DNA from: a virus | Virus record (IMG/VR): IMGVR_UViG_3300048597_000631 | Location: 1 to 56,900 of that record | Strand: one strand, 5' to 3' | Length of the DNA: 56,900 nucleotides | Part shown: piece after piece, positions 41,420-49,254 of the stretch | How positions within the stretch are numbered: position 1 is the first letter of the stretch | How the letters are laid out: every line of letters begins with the position of its first letter | Made by a program: the position numbers and the translations under genes | Notes under the pieces: generated by a model | What the model was told of the DNA's origin: nothing | What the model saw: the letters and a program-made list of their open reading frames with translations, nothing else | The model's database searches: none

Positions 41420-41694
41420 TCCAGTTCCCCTCCGACCGCCCCGACCGCGATCAAAAGCACGTCGCCGGCAGCCAGCGGGCCGCCGACAAGCAGATCGCCC
41501 GCAACACGCGCAAGGCCGCGCGCCGCGCGCAATCCACGCCCTCGCAACGGCACCTCACCACCGAGCCTGTCGAAGCCCGACGCGAGGAACGGCCTGGCTG
41601 CATGATGAGCATGCCCGACAAAATGCTCTACGTTTTTGCGTTTGGATGCATGGCGCTGGCCATCGTGGCCGCGTTGATAGGAGGTGCGCGATGA
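41416..41694 (+). CDS. Small protein with C-terminal membrane segment
   Basis: 92 aa from GTG 41416 (GTGA overlap; GAGGTG just ahead). A basic N-terminal half rich in Arg and Gln is followed by one hydrophobic segment at about residues 70-90, so it is a tail-anchored membrane protein with a cytoplasmic, possibly nucleic-acid-binding part. Function unknown. Confidence 0.6.
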   Translation: MIQFPSDRPDRDQKHVAGSQRAADKQIARNTRKAARRAQSTPSQRHLTTEPVEARREERPGCMMSMPDKMLYVFAFGCMALAIVAALIGGAR

Positions 41695-42035
41695 GCCTTG
41701 TCGGCACGCAACTCACCTTCACCGCGCCGGCGCCTGCGCACAACGGCACACCCACCAGTCGCGCCGCAGCCGAGCGCATCGAACCCGCCGCCGGCACGTT
41801 GCGCCGGCAAGTGCTCGATTACATCCGCGCCCGGGGCGAGCAGGGCGCGACCGACGAAGAGATGCAGGATGCGCTGCGCATGAACCCATCGACGCAGCGT
41901 CCGCGCCGCATCGAGCTGTGCGACATGGGCTGGGTTGAGCGCACCGACACGACGCGCAAGACCCGCAGCGGCCGCGACGCCGCTGTATATCGCACTACGG
42001 CAATCACGCCCGTCATTGTTGAGGTGAAGCCGTGA
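41691..42035 (+). CDS. Winged-helix protein
   Basis: 114 aa from ATG 41691 with AGGAGG eight bases upstream. After a disordered N-terminus, residues about 35-90 (LDYIRARGEQGATDEEMQDA, then NPSTQRPRRIELCDMGWVE) form a winged helix of a sort common in phage early regions. It overlaps the next gene as GTGA. Likely binds DNA in early regulation or recombination. Confidence 0.75.
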   Translation: MSLVGTQLTFTAPAPAHNGTPTSRAAAERIEPAAGTLRRQVLDYIRARGEQGATDEEMQDALRMNPSTQRPRRIELCDMGWVERTDTTRKTRSGRDAAVYRTTAITPVIVEVKP

Positions 42036-42691
42036 GCAACGACAGCTACAACTCCCTCGACCTCAAGGGCGGCCGGCGCGTGAGCGGCGACGATCTGCGC
42101 AACACGCGCACGACGATGCGCTTCGGCGATTCACCCCGCACGATCTGGCGCAATCCGCGCCCCACAGGCCGCGCCGGCAGTGCGCCCACGTTTCAAGTGA
42201 TCCAGCAGGCTGACGGCCGGCTGAACACTCGGCGGCTCGCAGCGGCGTCCCCCCTGCAAACCGTCGTGAATTCCTCCCCTCGCCGGCGCGCCCTGAGCAA
42301 GCGTGCCGGCCTTCTCCTCCTCGTCCTGGCGCTGGTGGCGCTGGCGTTCTTCGCCTCCCCGATCCTCAGTCCTCGTTCCTCGGACAGAGGAACGAGGATC
42401 TGGGGAGGCGCCGCCAGTGCCAGGGCCCAGGAGATCGGGGAGCCCTGGTGCCAGGTCAGCGCGCCCATGCTGCCATCACAGGCAGGTCTGCGGTGTATTG
42501 AACCGCGCATCTATCTGCCGCTCATCATCGGAGGCCGACATGGAGATCAGTCCGCTCGGAATCATCGTCGTGCTGGTGATTCTCTTTCTGTGGGCAATCA
42601 CGGAAGAGCGTCATCCGCAATAGGAGTGAATCGTGCGCTGTTGTCGCGTGACATCAGCGTGGCCAATGGCTCGGGCTCACGATTGCGCTGA
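42032..42691 (+). CDS. Membrane protein, unknown function
   Basis: 219 aa from GTG 42032. Basic N-terminal ~85 residues, one clear membrane segment (about 90-112), then an outside part of about 100 residues. The last ~45 residues lie over the start of a mini-gene in another frame and look less protein-like, so the true gene could end earlier if there were a frameshift. A perfect 11-bp hairpin (42371-42397) lies within the coding sequence after the membrane segment. Confidence 0.55.
   Translation: MSNDSYNSLDLKGGRRVSGDDLRNTRTTMRFGDSPRTIWRNPRPTGRAGSAPTFQVIQQADGRLNTRRLAAASPLQTVVNSSPRRRALSKRAGLLLLVLALVALAFFASPILSPRSSDRGTRIWGGAASARAQEIGEPWCQVSAPMLPSQAGLRCIEPRIYLPLIIGGRHGDQSARNHRRAGDSLSVGNHGRASSAIGVNRALLSRDISVANGSGSRLR
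42371..42397. repeat. Strong hairpin inside a coding region
   Basis: CCTCGTTCCTC (42371-42381) and GAGGAACGAGG (42387-42397) with loop GGACA. It lies in the coding part of the 42032 membrane-protein gene, after the membrane segment, about 145 bases before the mini-gene at 42540. It could slow ribosomes or be an RNA-protein binding site. Confidence 0.7.
42540..42623 (+). CDS. 27-aa single-pass membrane mini-protein
   Basis: ATG 42540 has GGAGG five bases upstream, better than most genes here. The product is nearly all one membrane segment (SPLGIIVVLVILFLWAI) with a short charged tail. It overlaps the end of the larger frame. Real expression is likely on sequence grounds; such mini-proteins often regulate membrane partners. 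Confidence 0.6.
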   Translation: MEISPLGIIVVLVILFLWAITEERHPQ

Positions 42692-42759
42692 GCCGCGTTG
42701 CCGGCGCGTGGTGAATGAATACCCCCCACTACGCGCCGGCTCTCCTGGAGGAGAAAGAC

Positions 42760-43947
42760 ATGGAATCCATTCAATTCGAGGCGATGCTATCGGTGCTCAA
42801 CCGAATCGCCATTGCGCTGGAAGCGTCAAAGCCGGCGGAGATCGAGACGATCACGCTGCCCATCGGCGCATACAAAGACTTCGACTGGTCGCAGATCAAT
42901 TGCCGCGTGTTTGCGGAGGATGAATTCGGGGTCGCGCAGGTGTTTTGCCTCAACGACGGACGCGTCTACACGCGGCGCACCAACGACAAATTCGGGTCTG
43001 AGATTTGGTATTCGCGCGGCGACGGCAAAACTGCCGACGGCACGCCGCGCTACAAACGCCTGATCGAGTTTCGAGAGATCAAGGATGCAGAGCCAATGGG
43101 CCGCAAAGCCGAGCAGGCCCTCAAGCACGCACCCGCTGTGCAGTCGCCGGCACTCAATCCACCTGTTGCCACACTGGGCGAGCGCATTTCTGCACAACAA
43201 CCGCCGGCAGCGCAACAGGTGATCGAGCAAAAACCGACTCTGCCGCCGCCGCCAGAGCGGCAAGAATTGCCGGCAGCGCTGCGCAAAGATTGGCTGCACT
43301 GGCACGACCAGGCGGCCAAGTTCGGCACGGTGCCGGCTGAGCTGGGCCTGTATGACACCGACACCATCGCGAGCGTCAACGAAAAGATCGGTCAGCTTAT
43401 CAAGCTGGTCGAGATCGGCGCGGAAGACGCAGCGCTGCAACTGTACGACAAACTGGTCATAGCGCTGGCCGACGCGAAAGAGGCCGGCGTCGACGTGCCA
43501 GCTGAGTTCTACGAAACTGCCGGCGTTGCGATCAGCGTGATCGAAATGCGCATCGGCACGATCGGCAACCTGATCGCGGCGAAGCAGGGCGCGCAGGTGA
43601 TGACGCAGCAGCAACCGCAAACGCAAATCGCCGGCGTGACTGGACAGCAGGTCATCAATGCGCTTCAGGACGCTGCCGCCAAAAGCGCCAGCCGCGTGAT
43701 GAGCAACAGCATGTCGTTCGACACGGTGAGCGCGCTGGAATACATCGCCGGCAACGAGGCCATGCGCCACGCATTCTGCGGGCGCGTGTTCGGGCAGCCG
43801 AAGTTCGGCGAGCTGAAAGACGCGCAGAAATACGCCCTCTTTAGCTGGCTGAAGCCGGCGCGCGTGAACGGCAAGGCCCAGCCCACCAATCAGAAGGCTG
43901 CAAGCGAATTCGCCGCGGTGATGGCGATTCACGAGGTGCCGGCGTGA
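42760..43947 (+). CDS. Hypothetical 395-aa early protein
   Basis: ATG 42760 has GGAGGAG six bases upstream, preferred over 42715. Residues about 25-105 form a beta-rich domain (CLNDGRVYTRRTND, WYSRGDGKTADG) followed by a Pro/Gln-rich linker (about 125-165) and two helical domains. The first domain resembles small ssDNA- or oligosaccharide-fold proteins of phage recombination gene clusters, but that is not certain. Ends in EVPA with GTGA overlap. Could be an ssDNA-binding or recombination mediator. Confidence 0.65.
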   Translation: MESIQFEAMLSVLNRIAIALEASKPAEIETITLPIGAYKDFDWSQINCRVFAEDEFGVAQVFCLNDGRVYTRRTNDKFGSEIWYSRGDGKTADGTPRYKRLIEFREIKDAEPMGRKAEQALKHAPAVQSPALNPPVATLGERISAQQPPAAQQVIEQKPTLPPPPERQELPAALRKDWLHWHDQAAKFGTVPAELGLYDTDTIASVNEKIGQLIKLVEIGAEDAALQLYDKLVIALADAKEAGVDVPAEFYETAGVAISVIEMRIGTIGNLIAAKQGAQVMTQQQPQTQIAGVTGQQVINALQDAAAKSASRVMSNSMSFDTVSALEYIAGNEAMRHAFCGRVFGQPKFGELKDAQKYALFSWLKPARVNGKAQPTNQKAASEFAAVMAIHEVPA

Positions 43948-44213
43948 CACAGGCTGCTGCATGGCGATCCATCCCCCGCGCGCAGGCGCCGGCACGCCGG
44001 CCAGGCGGCCCGAAGAGCAAATACATCGCGCCGATCAACGCCGCGCTGCGATCCACCGACCACGTGATCGAGATCGACTGCGCCGGCAAACAAGCGCGCA
44101 CCGTCTACGCCGCCGTGAAGACCGCCGCAAAGCGCATGGGCGCGGCCCAGCGCGTCAGCGCGTGGATCCTCGACGGCAAGGTCTACGTGGCACAGAAGGA
44201 GTCAGGACAATGA
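43944..44213 (+). CDS. Hypothetical basic 89-aa protein
   Basis: GTG 43944 overlaps the previous stop as GTGA with GAGGTG upstream. The product has a basic, Pro/Ala/Arg-rich N-terminus and a compact alpha/beta C-terminal part (AAVKTAAKRMGAAQRVSAWILDG). No family recognised. Coupled to the ParB-like gene by ATGA, so it may work with segregation or be a small DNA-binding protein. Confidence 0.6.
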   Translation: MTQAAAWRSIPRAQAPARRPGGPKSKYIAPINAALRSTDHVIEIDCAGKQARTVYAAVKTAAKRMGAAQRVSAWILDGKVYVAQKESGQ

Positions 44214-45187
44214 CCGACCATCTCATCTTCCTCAACCACACCCAGCTCGCGCGGCACACGCACAACATGCGCCGCGCATATCCCGCCACGGCCGTGCGCA
44301 AGATGGGCGCAAGCCAGCTCGACCGCGCGCGCGAAGGCAAGCCGTGCTGCCTGCAGCCGCTGGTGGTCACCGCCGGCGCCGGCATTGAATATGACCCGCA
44401 GCAGCACACCGCCTTCACCATCGTCGCTGGCCACCTGCGCCACGCCGGCAATGCCTGGCTTGGCGAGAAAGCGCCGCCGCTGCCGTGCATCGTTCGCTAC
44501 TATGCCACCGAGGCCGACATGCTCGCCGACATGGGCACCGAGAACGGCGTGCGCGAGGATGTGGGCGTGATCGGCTGGGCGCAATACCTCAAAGGCCAGA
44601 TCGCCGCCGGCGTGCCGATGCATCAGTTGTTGCGCCGCACGGGTCTGCCGCTGTCGCGCGTCGAGCGCCTGCTCGATGTGGCTGAGATGCCCGGCCTCGT
44701 GCAGGGCGTCTTCGACCGCGGCGAATTGCCGCTGCTAGCCGTCGTGCCGCTGAAGTGGATCACCGATCGCGCCCAGCTGATCGAGCTGGCCGTCAAGCTG
44801 GGTGAGAAGCGCGCCACGCTGTCGCAGGTCGAGATGGCCGTGAAGGCCCTGCGCACCGGCACGCCGACCGAGCGCAAATATCAGCGCAAGGTGCACGCTG
44901 TGCGGGCAGAGATTCCCGCGCTCGATGGCGTGCCAGCCGCGTTGCCGGCCACCCTGGGTGATGTGCGGCGTGGCGCGGCAAAGGCCTGCGCTGCGTGCGA
45001 AATCGGGCGCGACCTGCCGCTCGACGAGCCGGCCTGGCGCATCGCCGTGGAAGCAGCGTCGAACACGTGCAAGGCCTGCGACCTGAAGGCTTTCGAGCAG
45101 GTGTGCAAAGCCTGCCCGCTGGCCGAGGCCATGCGCAACGTGGTCAAGGCCATCAAAGCCGAGGTGAAAGCCGAGGTGCCGGCGTGA
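44210..45187 (+). CDS. ParB-like protein with Cys-rich C-terminus
   Basis: 325 aa from ATG 44210. A ParB/Srx-like N-terminal domain is visible: LQPLVV (about 45-50), FTIVAGHLRHAG (68-79, in place of the usual I-V-x-G-x-R-R), and ENGVRED (about 110). The HTH region follows (LLRRTGLPLSRVERLLDVAEM, about 143-163). The C-terminus has three C-x-x-C motifs (259-305), perhaps a zinc-binding dimer domain, which is unusual for ParB. It would bind a centromere and, with the ParM/ParR-like genes 3 kb downstream, segregate DNA, or act as a ParB-type regulator or nuclease. Confidence 0.7.
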   Translation: MTDHLIFLNHTQLARHTHNMRRAYPATAVRKMGASQLDRAREGKPCCLQPLVVTAGAGIEYDPQQHTAFTIVAGHLRHAGNAWLGEKAPPLPCIVRYYATEADMLADMGTENGVREDVGVIGWAQYLKGQIAAGVPMHQLLRRTGLPLSRVERLLDVAEMPGLVQGVFDRGELPLLAVVPLKWITDRAQLIELAVKLGEKRATLSQVEMAVKALRTGTPTERKYQRKVHAVRAEIPALDGVPAALPATLGDVRRGAAKACAACEIGRDLPLDEPAWRIAVEAASNTCKACDLKAFEQVCKACPLAEAMRNVVKAIKAEVKAEVPA

Positions 45188-46383
45188 CCATCGACACGCT
45201 GCTCACCCGCGTCGCCTGGGCAACCGACAAGAGCCGCCGGCGCGCCGCGGCACGCCGCTGGACGAAGGCCGAGATCGTGCGGCTGCATGACCTGGTCGGC
45301 AAGCGCAATGTCACGGCCATCGCCCGCGAGCTGGGCCGCTCGCGCAACGCCGTCGCGTCGAAGCTGATGCAGCTCGGCTACCGCATCAAGCGCGACGTGC
45401 AGCAGCCGGTCGGCCTCAACGCCCGCGAGCTGAGCGCGCTGATCGACGTGCCCTACGAGCAGGTTGTGCGCGACATCAACGCCGGCGTGATCAAAGGCGC
45501 GTTCCGTGAAAGCAAGAAGGACTTCATGGTGCCGTGGCGCAGTGTGCGGTCATATGAGAATCGCATGCAGCGCATCCGCACCCGCCGCGAAAAGGCCATT
45601 GCGCGCATCAAGGAAGAGACGATCACCAAGCAGGAGGCCATGCAGATCCTCGGCCTGAGCGAGACGCACCTCACACGCTACCTGCAGGGCAAGATTGTCA
45701 AAGCGTGGAAGATCCCGACGATCTTCACCACCGTCACCAAGTGGCGATGGGAATGGCTGGTGTCGAAGCGCGACGCCGAGCGTGTGCGCGACCTGCGCGC
45801 TGCCGGCAAGCTCCACGTGCGCATGCGCAAAAAGGCATATCGCAAGATCGCCGACGCGGCAAACCAGACGGTGCTGCAGATGCGCCGCGAGCAGCGCGCT
45901 GGACAGCGATCTGCCAAAACACTCAAGGCATTCGGGCCGCGCAATGCCGTGGTGCCAGGTCACTACACCATCGCCCAGGTTGCGCAGATCGTCGGCATCT
46001 CGACGCAGCAGGTTTACGAGCACAGCCGCAACGGCCGGCTGCAGTCCGCAAGCGTGCGCGTGGGCCGGCGCGCCTTCCGCACGATCACACCCGAGGCGCT
46101 CGAAGCCTACAAGGCCTGGCACGCGCGCCCGGTCAAGGCGACCGGCCCGATGGAGGCATGGCGCACAGGCCGCAACGCCGTGCACAAGGCCGGCCTGCTC
46201 ACCACGCGCGAGTCGGCTGATCGCTACGGCCTGGTCTTCGGCTCGCTGGTGTGCGCTGCGCGCGATGGACGAGTGAAGCATCGCAAGATCAAAAACCTCT
46301 TGGCTTTCAAGCCTGAGGATGTTGAAGCATACGCAGCCGGCATGCGCCGGCGCAAGGGAAAGAGTTTGAAGGAGGAAGCATGA
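45184..46383 (+). CDS. Protein with tandem HTH domains
   Basis: 399 aa from GTG 45184 (GTGA overlap). It starts with a SANT/Myb-like HTH (RRWTKAEIVRLHDLVGKRN, about 20-65) and then has at least four MerR/excisionase-type HTH units: near 80-120 (LNARELSALIDVPYEQ), 145-185 (ITKQEAMQILGLSETHL), 260-310 (YTIAQVAQIVGISTQQVYE) and 330-385 (LTTRESADRYGLV). Few phage proteins have so many DNA-binding units. It lies between ParB-like and ParM-like genes, so it could organise a centromere or origin. Confidence 0.75.
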   Translation: MTIDTLLTRVAWATDKSRRRAAARRWTKAEIVRLHDLVGKRNVTAIARELGRSRNAVASKLMQLGYRIKRDVQQPVGLNARELSALIDVPYEQVVRDINAGVIKGAFRESKKDFMVPWRSVRSYENRMQRIRTRREKAIARIKEETITKQEAMQILGLSETHLTRYLQGKIVKAWKIPTIFTTVTKWRWEWLVSKRDAERVRDLRAAGKLHVRMRKKAYRKIADAANQTVLQMRREQRAGQRSAKTLKAFGPRNAVVPGHYTIAQVAQIVGISTQQVYEHSRNGRLQSASVRVGRRAFRTITPEALEAYKAWHARPVKATGPMEAWRTGRNAVHKAGLLTTRESADRYGLVFGSLVCAARDGRVKHRKIKNLLAFKPEDVEAYAAGMRRRKGKSLKEEA

Positions 46384-47363
46384 ACGTCATTGGTCTGGAT
46401 CTGGGCATGGGCGCCACGAAATTGTGGAGCGCAAACGGCGGCAAGGTCATCCTGTCGCAGGTCGCCATGCCGACCCGCGAGGACATCGACCTGAAGGCGC
46501 TCGGCATGAGCGCGAAGCGCAAGCCTGTCGTCATCCTGAACGGCATGGGCCGGCTGCTGGTGGGCGAAGGCGCCCACGACGCCGGCACGCCGATCGAGCG
46601 GCTCGATTACGAGCGCCTCACCGGCTCACCTGAAATGAAGGCGCTGGTCTACGCCGCGCTGGCCACCCAGGACACGAGCGAGACGGACCCCATCGCCTTG
46701 ATGGTCGGCCTGCCGCTGGGCCTGGCCGCCGGCGACGAGTCCAAGCGCCGCATCGATGCCGTGAAGACCTGGCTGACCGGCGCGCACGTGTGGAAGGCCG
46801 ACCGGCGCGAGCACGTGGCCGTCGTCGACCGCGTCGGCTGTGTGTCGCAGGCGCACGCTGCATATCTCGACTGGCTGCTGAACGACGATGGCAAGCCCAT
46901 GGGCCGGCCCGTGAAGGGCAGAGAGATCGCGGTGATATCCGTCGGCTTCAACACCATCGAGATGGTCGTCCTGCGCGACAACCAGGCCATCAGTCGCTTC
47001 GTCGCCGGCGAGAAGCTGGGCGTACGGCGCTTTCTCGAGCTGGTGAACGAAGGCCGGCGCGGGTTGTTCTCCCTGGGTGAGCTCGACATCAAGCTGCGCG
47101 CCGGCGGGCTCGACGAGCCGGTGGCGCAATCGAAATGGAGCGCCCAGGTGCACGGCCACATCGAGCGCACCTGGTCGGATGCCGCTGGCCGTTTCGATCA
47201 GGTCATCGCCGTCGGCGGCGGTTCGCTGCTCCTGCATGACGCGCTCGTCGATCTGTTCGGCGGCCGGCTGATCGAGAGTGACGAGCCGGTGCTCAGCGTC
47301 GCGCGCGGCCTTTACAAGTTTGGGCTGATGCAAAAACTGAACGTGAAGGAGGCGGTGAAGTAA
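46380..47363 (+). CDS. ParM-like actin homologue
   Basis: 327 aa with AAGGAGG before ATG 46380. Actin-fold landmarks are present: phosphate-1 GLDLGMGATK (5-14), phosphate-2 VISVGFNTIEM near 184-194, adenosine motif IAVGGGSLL near 276-284. This is the ParM/Alp class of plasmid-segregation actins, which polymerise with ATP to push plasmid copies apart. Overlaps the tandem-HTH gene by ATGA and is followed by a ParR-like adaptor in TAATG coupling, so a complete type II partition pair is likely. Confidence 0.85.
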   Translation: MNVIGLDLGMGATKLWSANGGKVILSQVAMPTREDIDLKALGMSAKRKPVVILNGMGRLLVGEGAHDAGTPIERLDYERLTGSPEMKALVYAALATQDTSETDPIALMVGLPLGLAAGDESKRRIDAVKTWLTGAHVWKADRREHVAVVDRVGCVSQAHAAYLDWLLNDDGKPMGRPVKGREIAVISVGFNTIEMVVLRDNQAISRFVAGEKLGVRRFLELVNEGRRGLFSLGELDIKLRAGGLDEPVAQSKWSAQVHGHIERTWSDAAGRFDQVIAVGGGSLLLHDALVDLFGGRLIESDEPVLSVARGLYKFGLMQKLNVKEAVK

Positions 47364-47581
47364 TGGGACGCAAGCCGGCGCCGGTGCGGCTGGTAAAGCG
47401 TGTGATCAAGCTCACGCTGCATCCAGAGCGCGAGCGGCACCTGATCGACCTCATCGATCACGCCCCGCACAAGGGCCGGCTCGTCATTGACGCGCTCGAA
47501 GGCCGGCGACAAGTGGAAGCGCCGGCGCCGGCGGATGAAAGCGACGAGCTGCGCGAGCAGCTTGCAGAGTTCTTGATGTAA
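47363..47581 (+). CDS. ParR-like adaptor (RHH type)
   Basis: 72 aa in TAATG overlap with the ParM-like gene, with AAGGAGG upstream. The core VKRVIKLTLHPERERHLIDL looks like the strand and first helix of an RHH domain, followed by KGRLVIDALEGRR and an acidic C-terminal helix. In plasmid systems ParR binds the centromere and caps ParM filaments through its C-terminus; size and position fit that role. Confidence 0.7.
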   Translation: MGRKPAPVRLVKRVIKLTLHPERERHLIDLIDHAPHKGRLVIDALEGRRQVEAPAPADESDELREQLAEFLM

Positions 47582-47591
47582 AGGAGATCGT

Positions 47592-48161
47592 ATGACTGAA
47601 CAAACAAAGACCGTGACCTGGGAAACGCTGCTGGCCAATGTGGCACAGCCAGAAACATACACCATCCGGCGCGCCACACGCGGCGAGCGCCTGTATCAGT
47701 CGCCGCCGGCCACCGTGACGATGCCGCCCAACCTCGACGCGCAACACCTGCGCGATTCGCTGGCGGCGTTGCCTGATGGCCTTAGGGCTGATTTCACCAT
47801 GCAGGTGAGTGGGCGAGCGCCGGCGATGTATGTCATCAAGCGCGCCGGCGGCGTCACATCGCACTGGGCGACGTATGCATTGCACATCGACCCGGTTTAT
47901 GGCCAGTTCGCCGGACGCGAGCTGCCGCGCCATGCGCGCAAGTGGCTGGGCCGCACGCCCTGGGCGACGGCGCTGATGATCGCGCACGAGGTGCCGGCGT
48001 GGTGCCTGTCCTCATATCCAGACCCGCGCACGCTGCCGGTGAATCACCTCGTGAGCGACATGGCCGGCATCAGCCGCGCGACGATTGACCCGATCCTGTA
48101 TGGCGTGGTTGCAGCTGGCCAGCAGTGGGCGTTCGTTCCATTGGCCGAGTGGAGGCTGTGA
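47592..48161 (+). CDS. Hypothetical 189-aa protein
   Basis: AAAGGAGATCGT precedes ATG 47592. A mixed alpha/beta protein with no membrane segment and no known motif. The MIAHEVPAW segment echoes the EVPA junction sequence used elsewhere in this operon, which may just reflect GC-rich codon habits. It shares TGATG with the next gene. Confidence 0.65.
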   Translation: MTEQTKTVTWETLLANVAQPETYTIRRATRGERLYQSPPATVTMPPNLDAQHLRDSLAALPDGLRADFTMQVSGRAPAMYVIKRAGGVTSHWATYALHIDPVYGQFAGRELPRHARKWLGRTPWATALMIAHEVPAWCLSSYPDPRTLPVNHLVSDMAGISRATIDPILYGVVAAGQQWAFVPLAEWRL

Positions 48162-48325
48162 TGGAAGACCCGGAGCGCGCGTTCCTCATGGCGCTTGTTT
48201 TTTTCGTGGTTGTGTTTCTGGTGACAGCAGTGGTCACGCTGGCCGTGATGTCACGCAGGGACACGCGCAACGATGCTGCACGCGCTGAACACGAGCGCAG
48301 CCGGCGATTCTTTGACGGGTGGTGA
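48161..48325 (+). CDS. Small single-pass membrane protein
   Basis: 54 aa with one membrane segment (about 8-28, ALVFFVVVFLVTAVVTLAV) and a charged cytoplasmic tail. TGATG couples it to the preceding gene. One of several small membrane proteins in this part of the early operon; function unknown. Confidence 0.55.
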   Translation: MEDPERAFLMALVFFVVVFLVTAVVTLAVMSRRDTRNDAARAEHERSRRFFDGW

Positions 48326-48328
48326 CAC

Positions 48329-48748
48329 ATGAAAAGTGAAAAGCGAATGCCTGATGAGCCGATGCTTGAAGGCAAACCAGCGAGTGCATGGGGGTGGTTC
48401 CTTGCCGGCGTCGCGTGGTTGATGCTTGTGACCGTGATTGTTGTGCCGGCGGCATTTGCGCCCGACGCGGCACGCGATGCCGCTATCGAAGCGACCCGAA
48501 CCGAACTGGGCGACACGAGATACACACTGGTTGTGTTTGTGTTGATGATGTGTGCACTTTGGCCCTTCCTGTTTGCACTTGACCGCGCTGTCATCATCAA
48601 GCATCGCTACCGCCGCGAGCGCGGGATGGTGACCGCCGACGAGCAGACGCTTTACGAGAAGGGGAACTTTTTCAAAACACTGGCGCTCGTCATGCTGCCG
48701 GTGCTGATCGGTTTGATGATCTATTTGCAAACTGCGGGCGGGCAATAA
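48329..48748 (+). CDS. Membrane protein with about three membrane segments
   Basis: 139 aa. Hydrophobic stretches near residues 21-45, 67-90 and 115-135. The region between the first two is acidic and outside; the loop after the second is basic. No family recognised. It may act with the small membrane protein three bases upstream. Confidence 0.6.
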   Translation: MKSEKRMPDEPMLEGKPASAWGWFLAGVAWLMLVTVIVVPAAFAPDAARDAAIEATRTELGDTRYTLVVFVLMMCALWPFLFALDRAVIIKHRYRRERGMVTADEQTLYEKGNFFKTLALVMLPVLIGLMIYLQTAGGQ

Positions 48749-48756
48749 CAGATTAG

Positions 48757-48793
48757 GTAACCCGCAACGCGCTGTGATTGCGTTGCGGGTTAC
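48757..48793. repeat. 14-bp perfect inverted repeat between membrane-protein genes
   Basis: GTAACCCGCAACGC (48757-48770) and its complement (48780-48793) with a nine-base loop. No T-run follows, so it is not a standard terminator. It lies just ahead of a stalked surface protein and may control that gene. Confidence 0.65.
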
Positions 48794-48804
48794 TGAGAAA
48801 CAGC

Positions 48805-49254
48805 ATGAAGAGGTGCATCGTGGCGACGTTGATCTCATTTCTGATCGTGGTGCAGCCGGCGCACGCACAGTGCACTGTGCCAGGCTGCGAGGAGGCCACG
48901 GCCGTGGTGAGCGCCGCGCGCGCAACCGCCCGGGCCGTCCTCACGCGTGAAGCGCCGCCGACGGCCACGCCGCTGCCAACCATGACGCCTGTGCCCACTC
49001 AGACGCCGGCGCCCACCGCCACGGCAATGCCGACGGCGACACCGCGACCAACCGACACGCCAGAACCGACAGCAACCGGCACACCTTTGCCCACTCAGCA
49101 GCCGACCGAGACACCGACGAGCACGCCGGCGCCGGCGCCGAGCAGCTCCCGAACGGGGTTGCCCATCGAGTTGTGGTGCGTCATCAGCATTCTGCTGATG
49201 TGCCTGGGCATTGGTTTGTTGATGAGGATGGTGAGCAAATGGCTCAGACGATAA
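48805..49254 (+). CDS. Exported Thr/Pro-stalk protein with C-terminal anchor
   Basis: 149 aa from ATG 48805. A signal peptide (about 1-21), one Cys pair, then a stalk of about 75 residues made of PTxTP and PTATP repeats, and a C-terminal membrane segment (about 123-143) with a basic tail. This sortase-free, stalked surface protein resembles others in the window. It may modify the host surface against other phages. Confidence 0.7.
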   Translation: MKRCIVATLISFLIVVQPAHAQCTVPGCEEATAVVSAARATARAVLTREAPPTATPLPTMTPVPTQTPAPTATAMPTATPRPTDTPEPTATGTPLPTQQPTETPTSTPAPAPSSSRTGLPIELWCVISILLMCLGIGLLMRMVSKWLRR

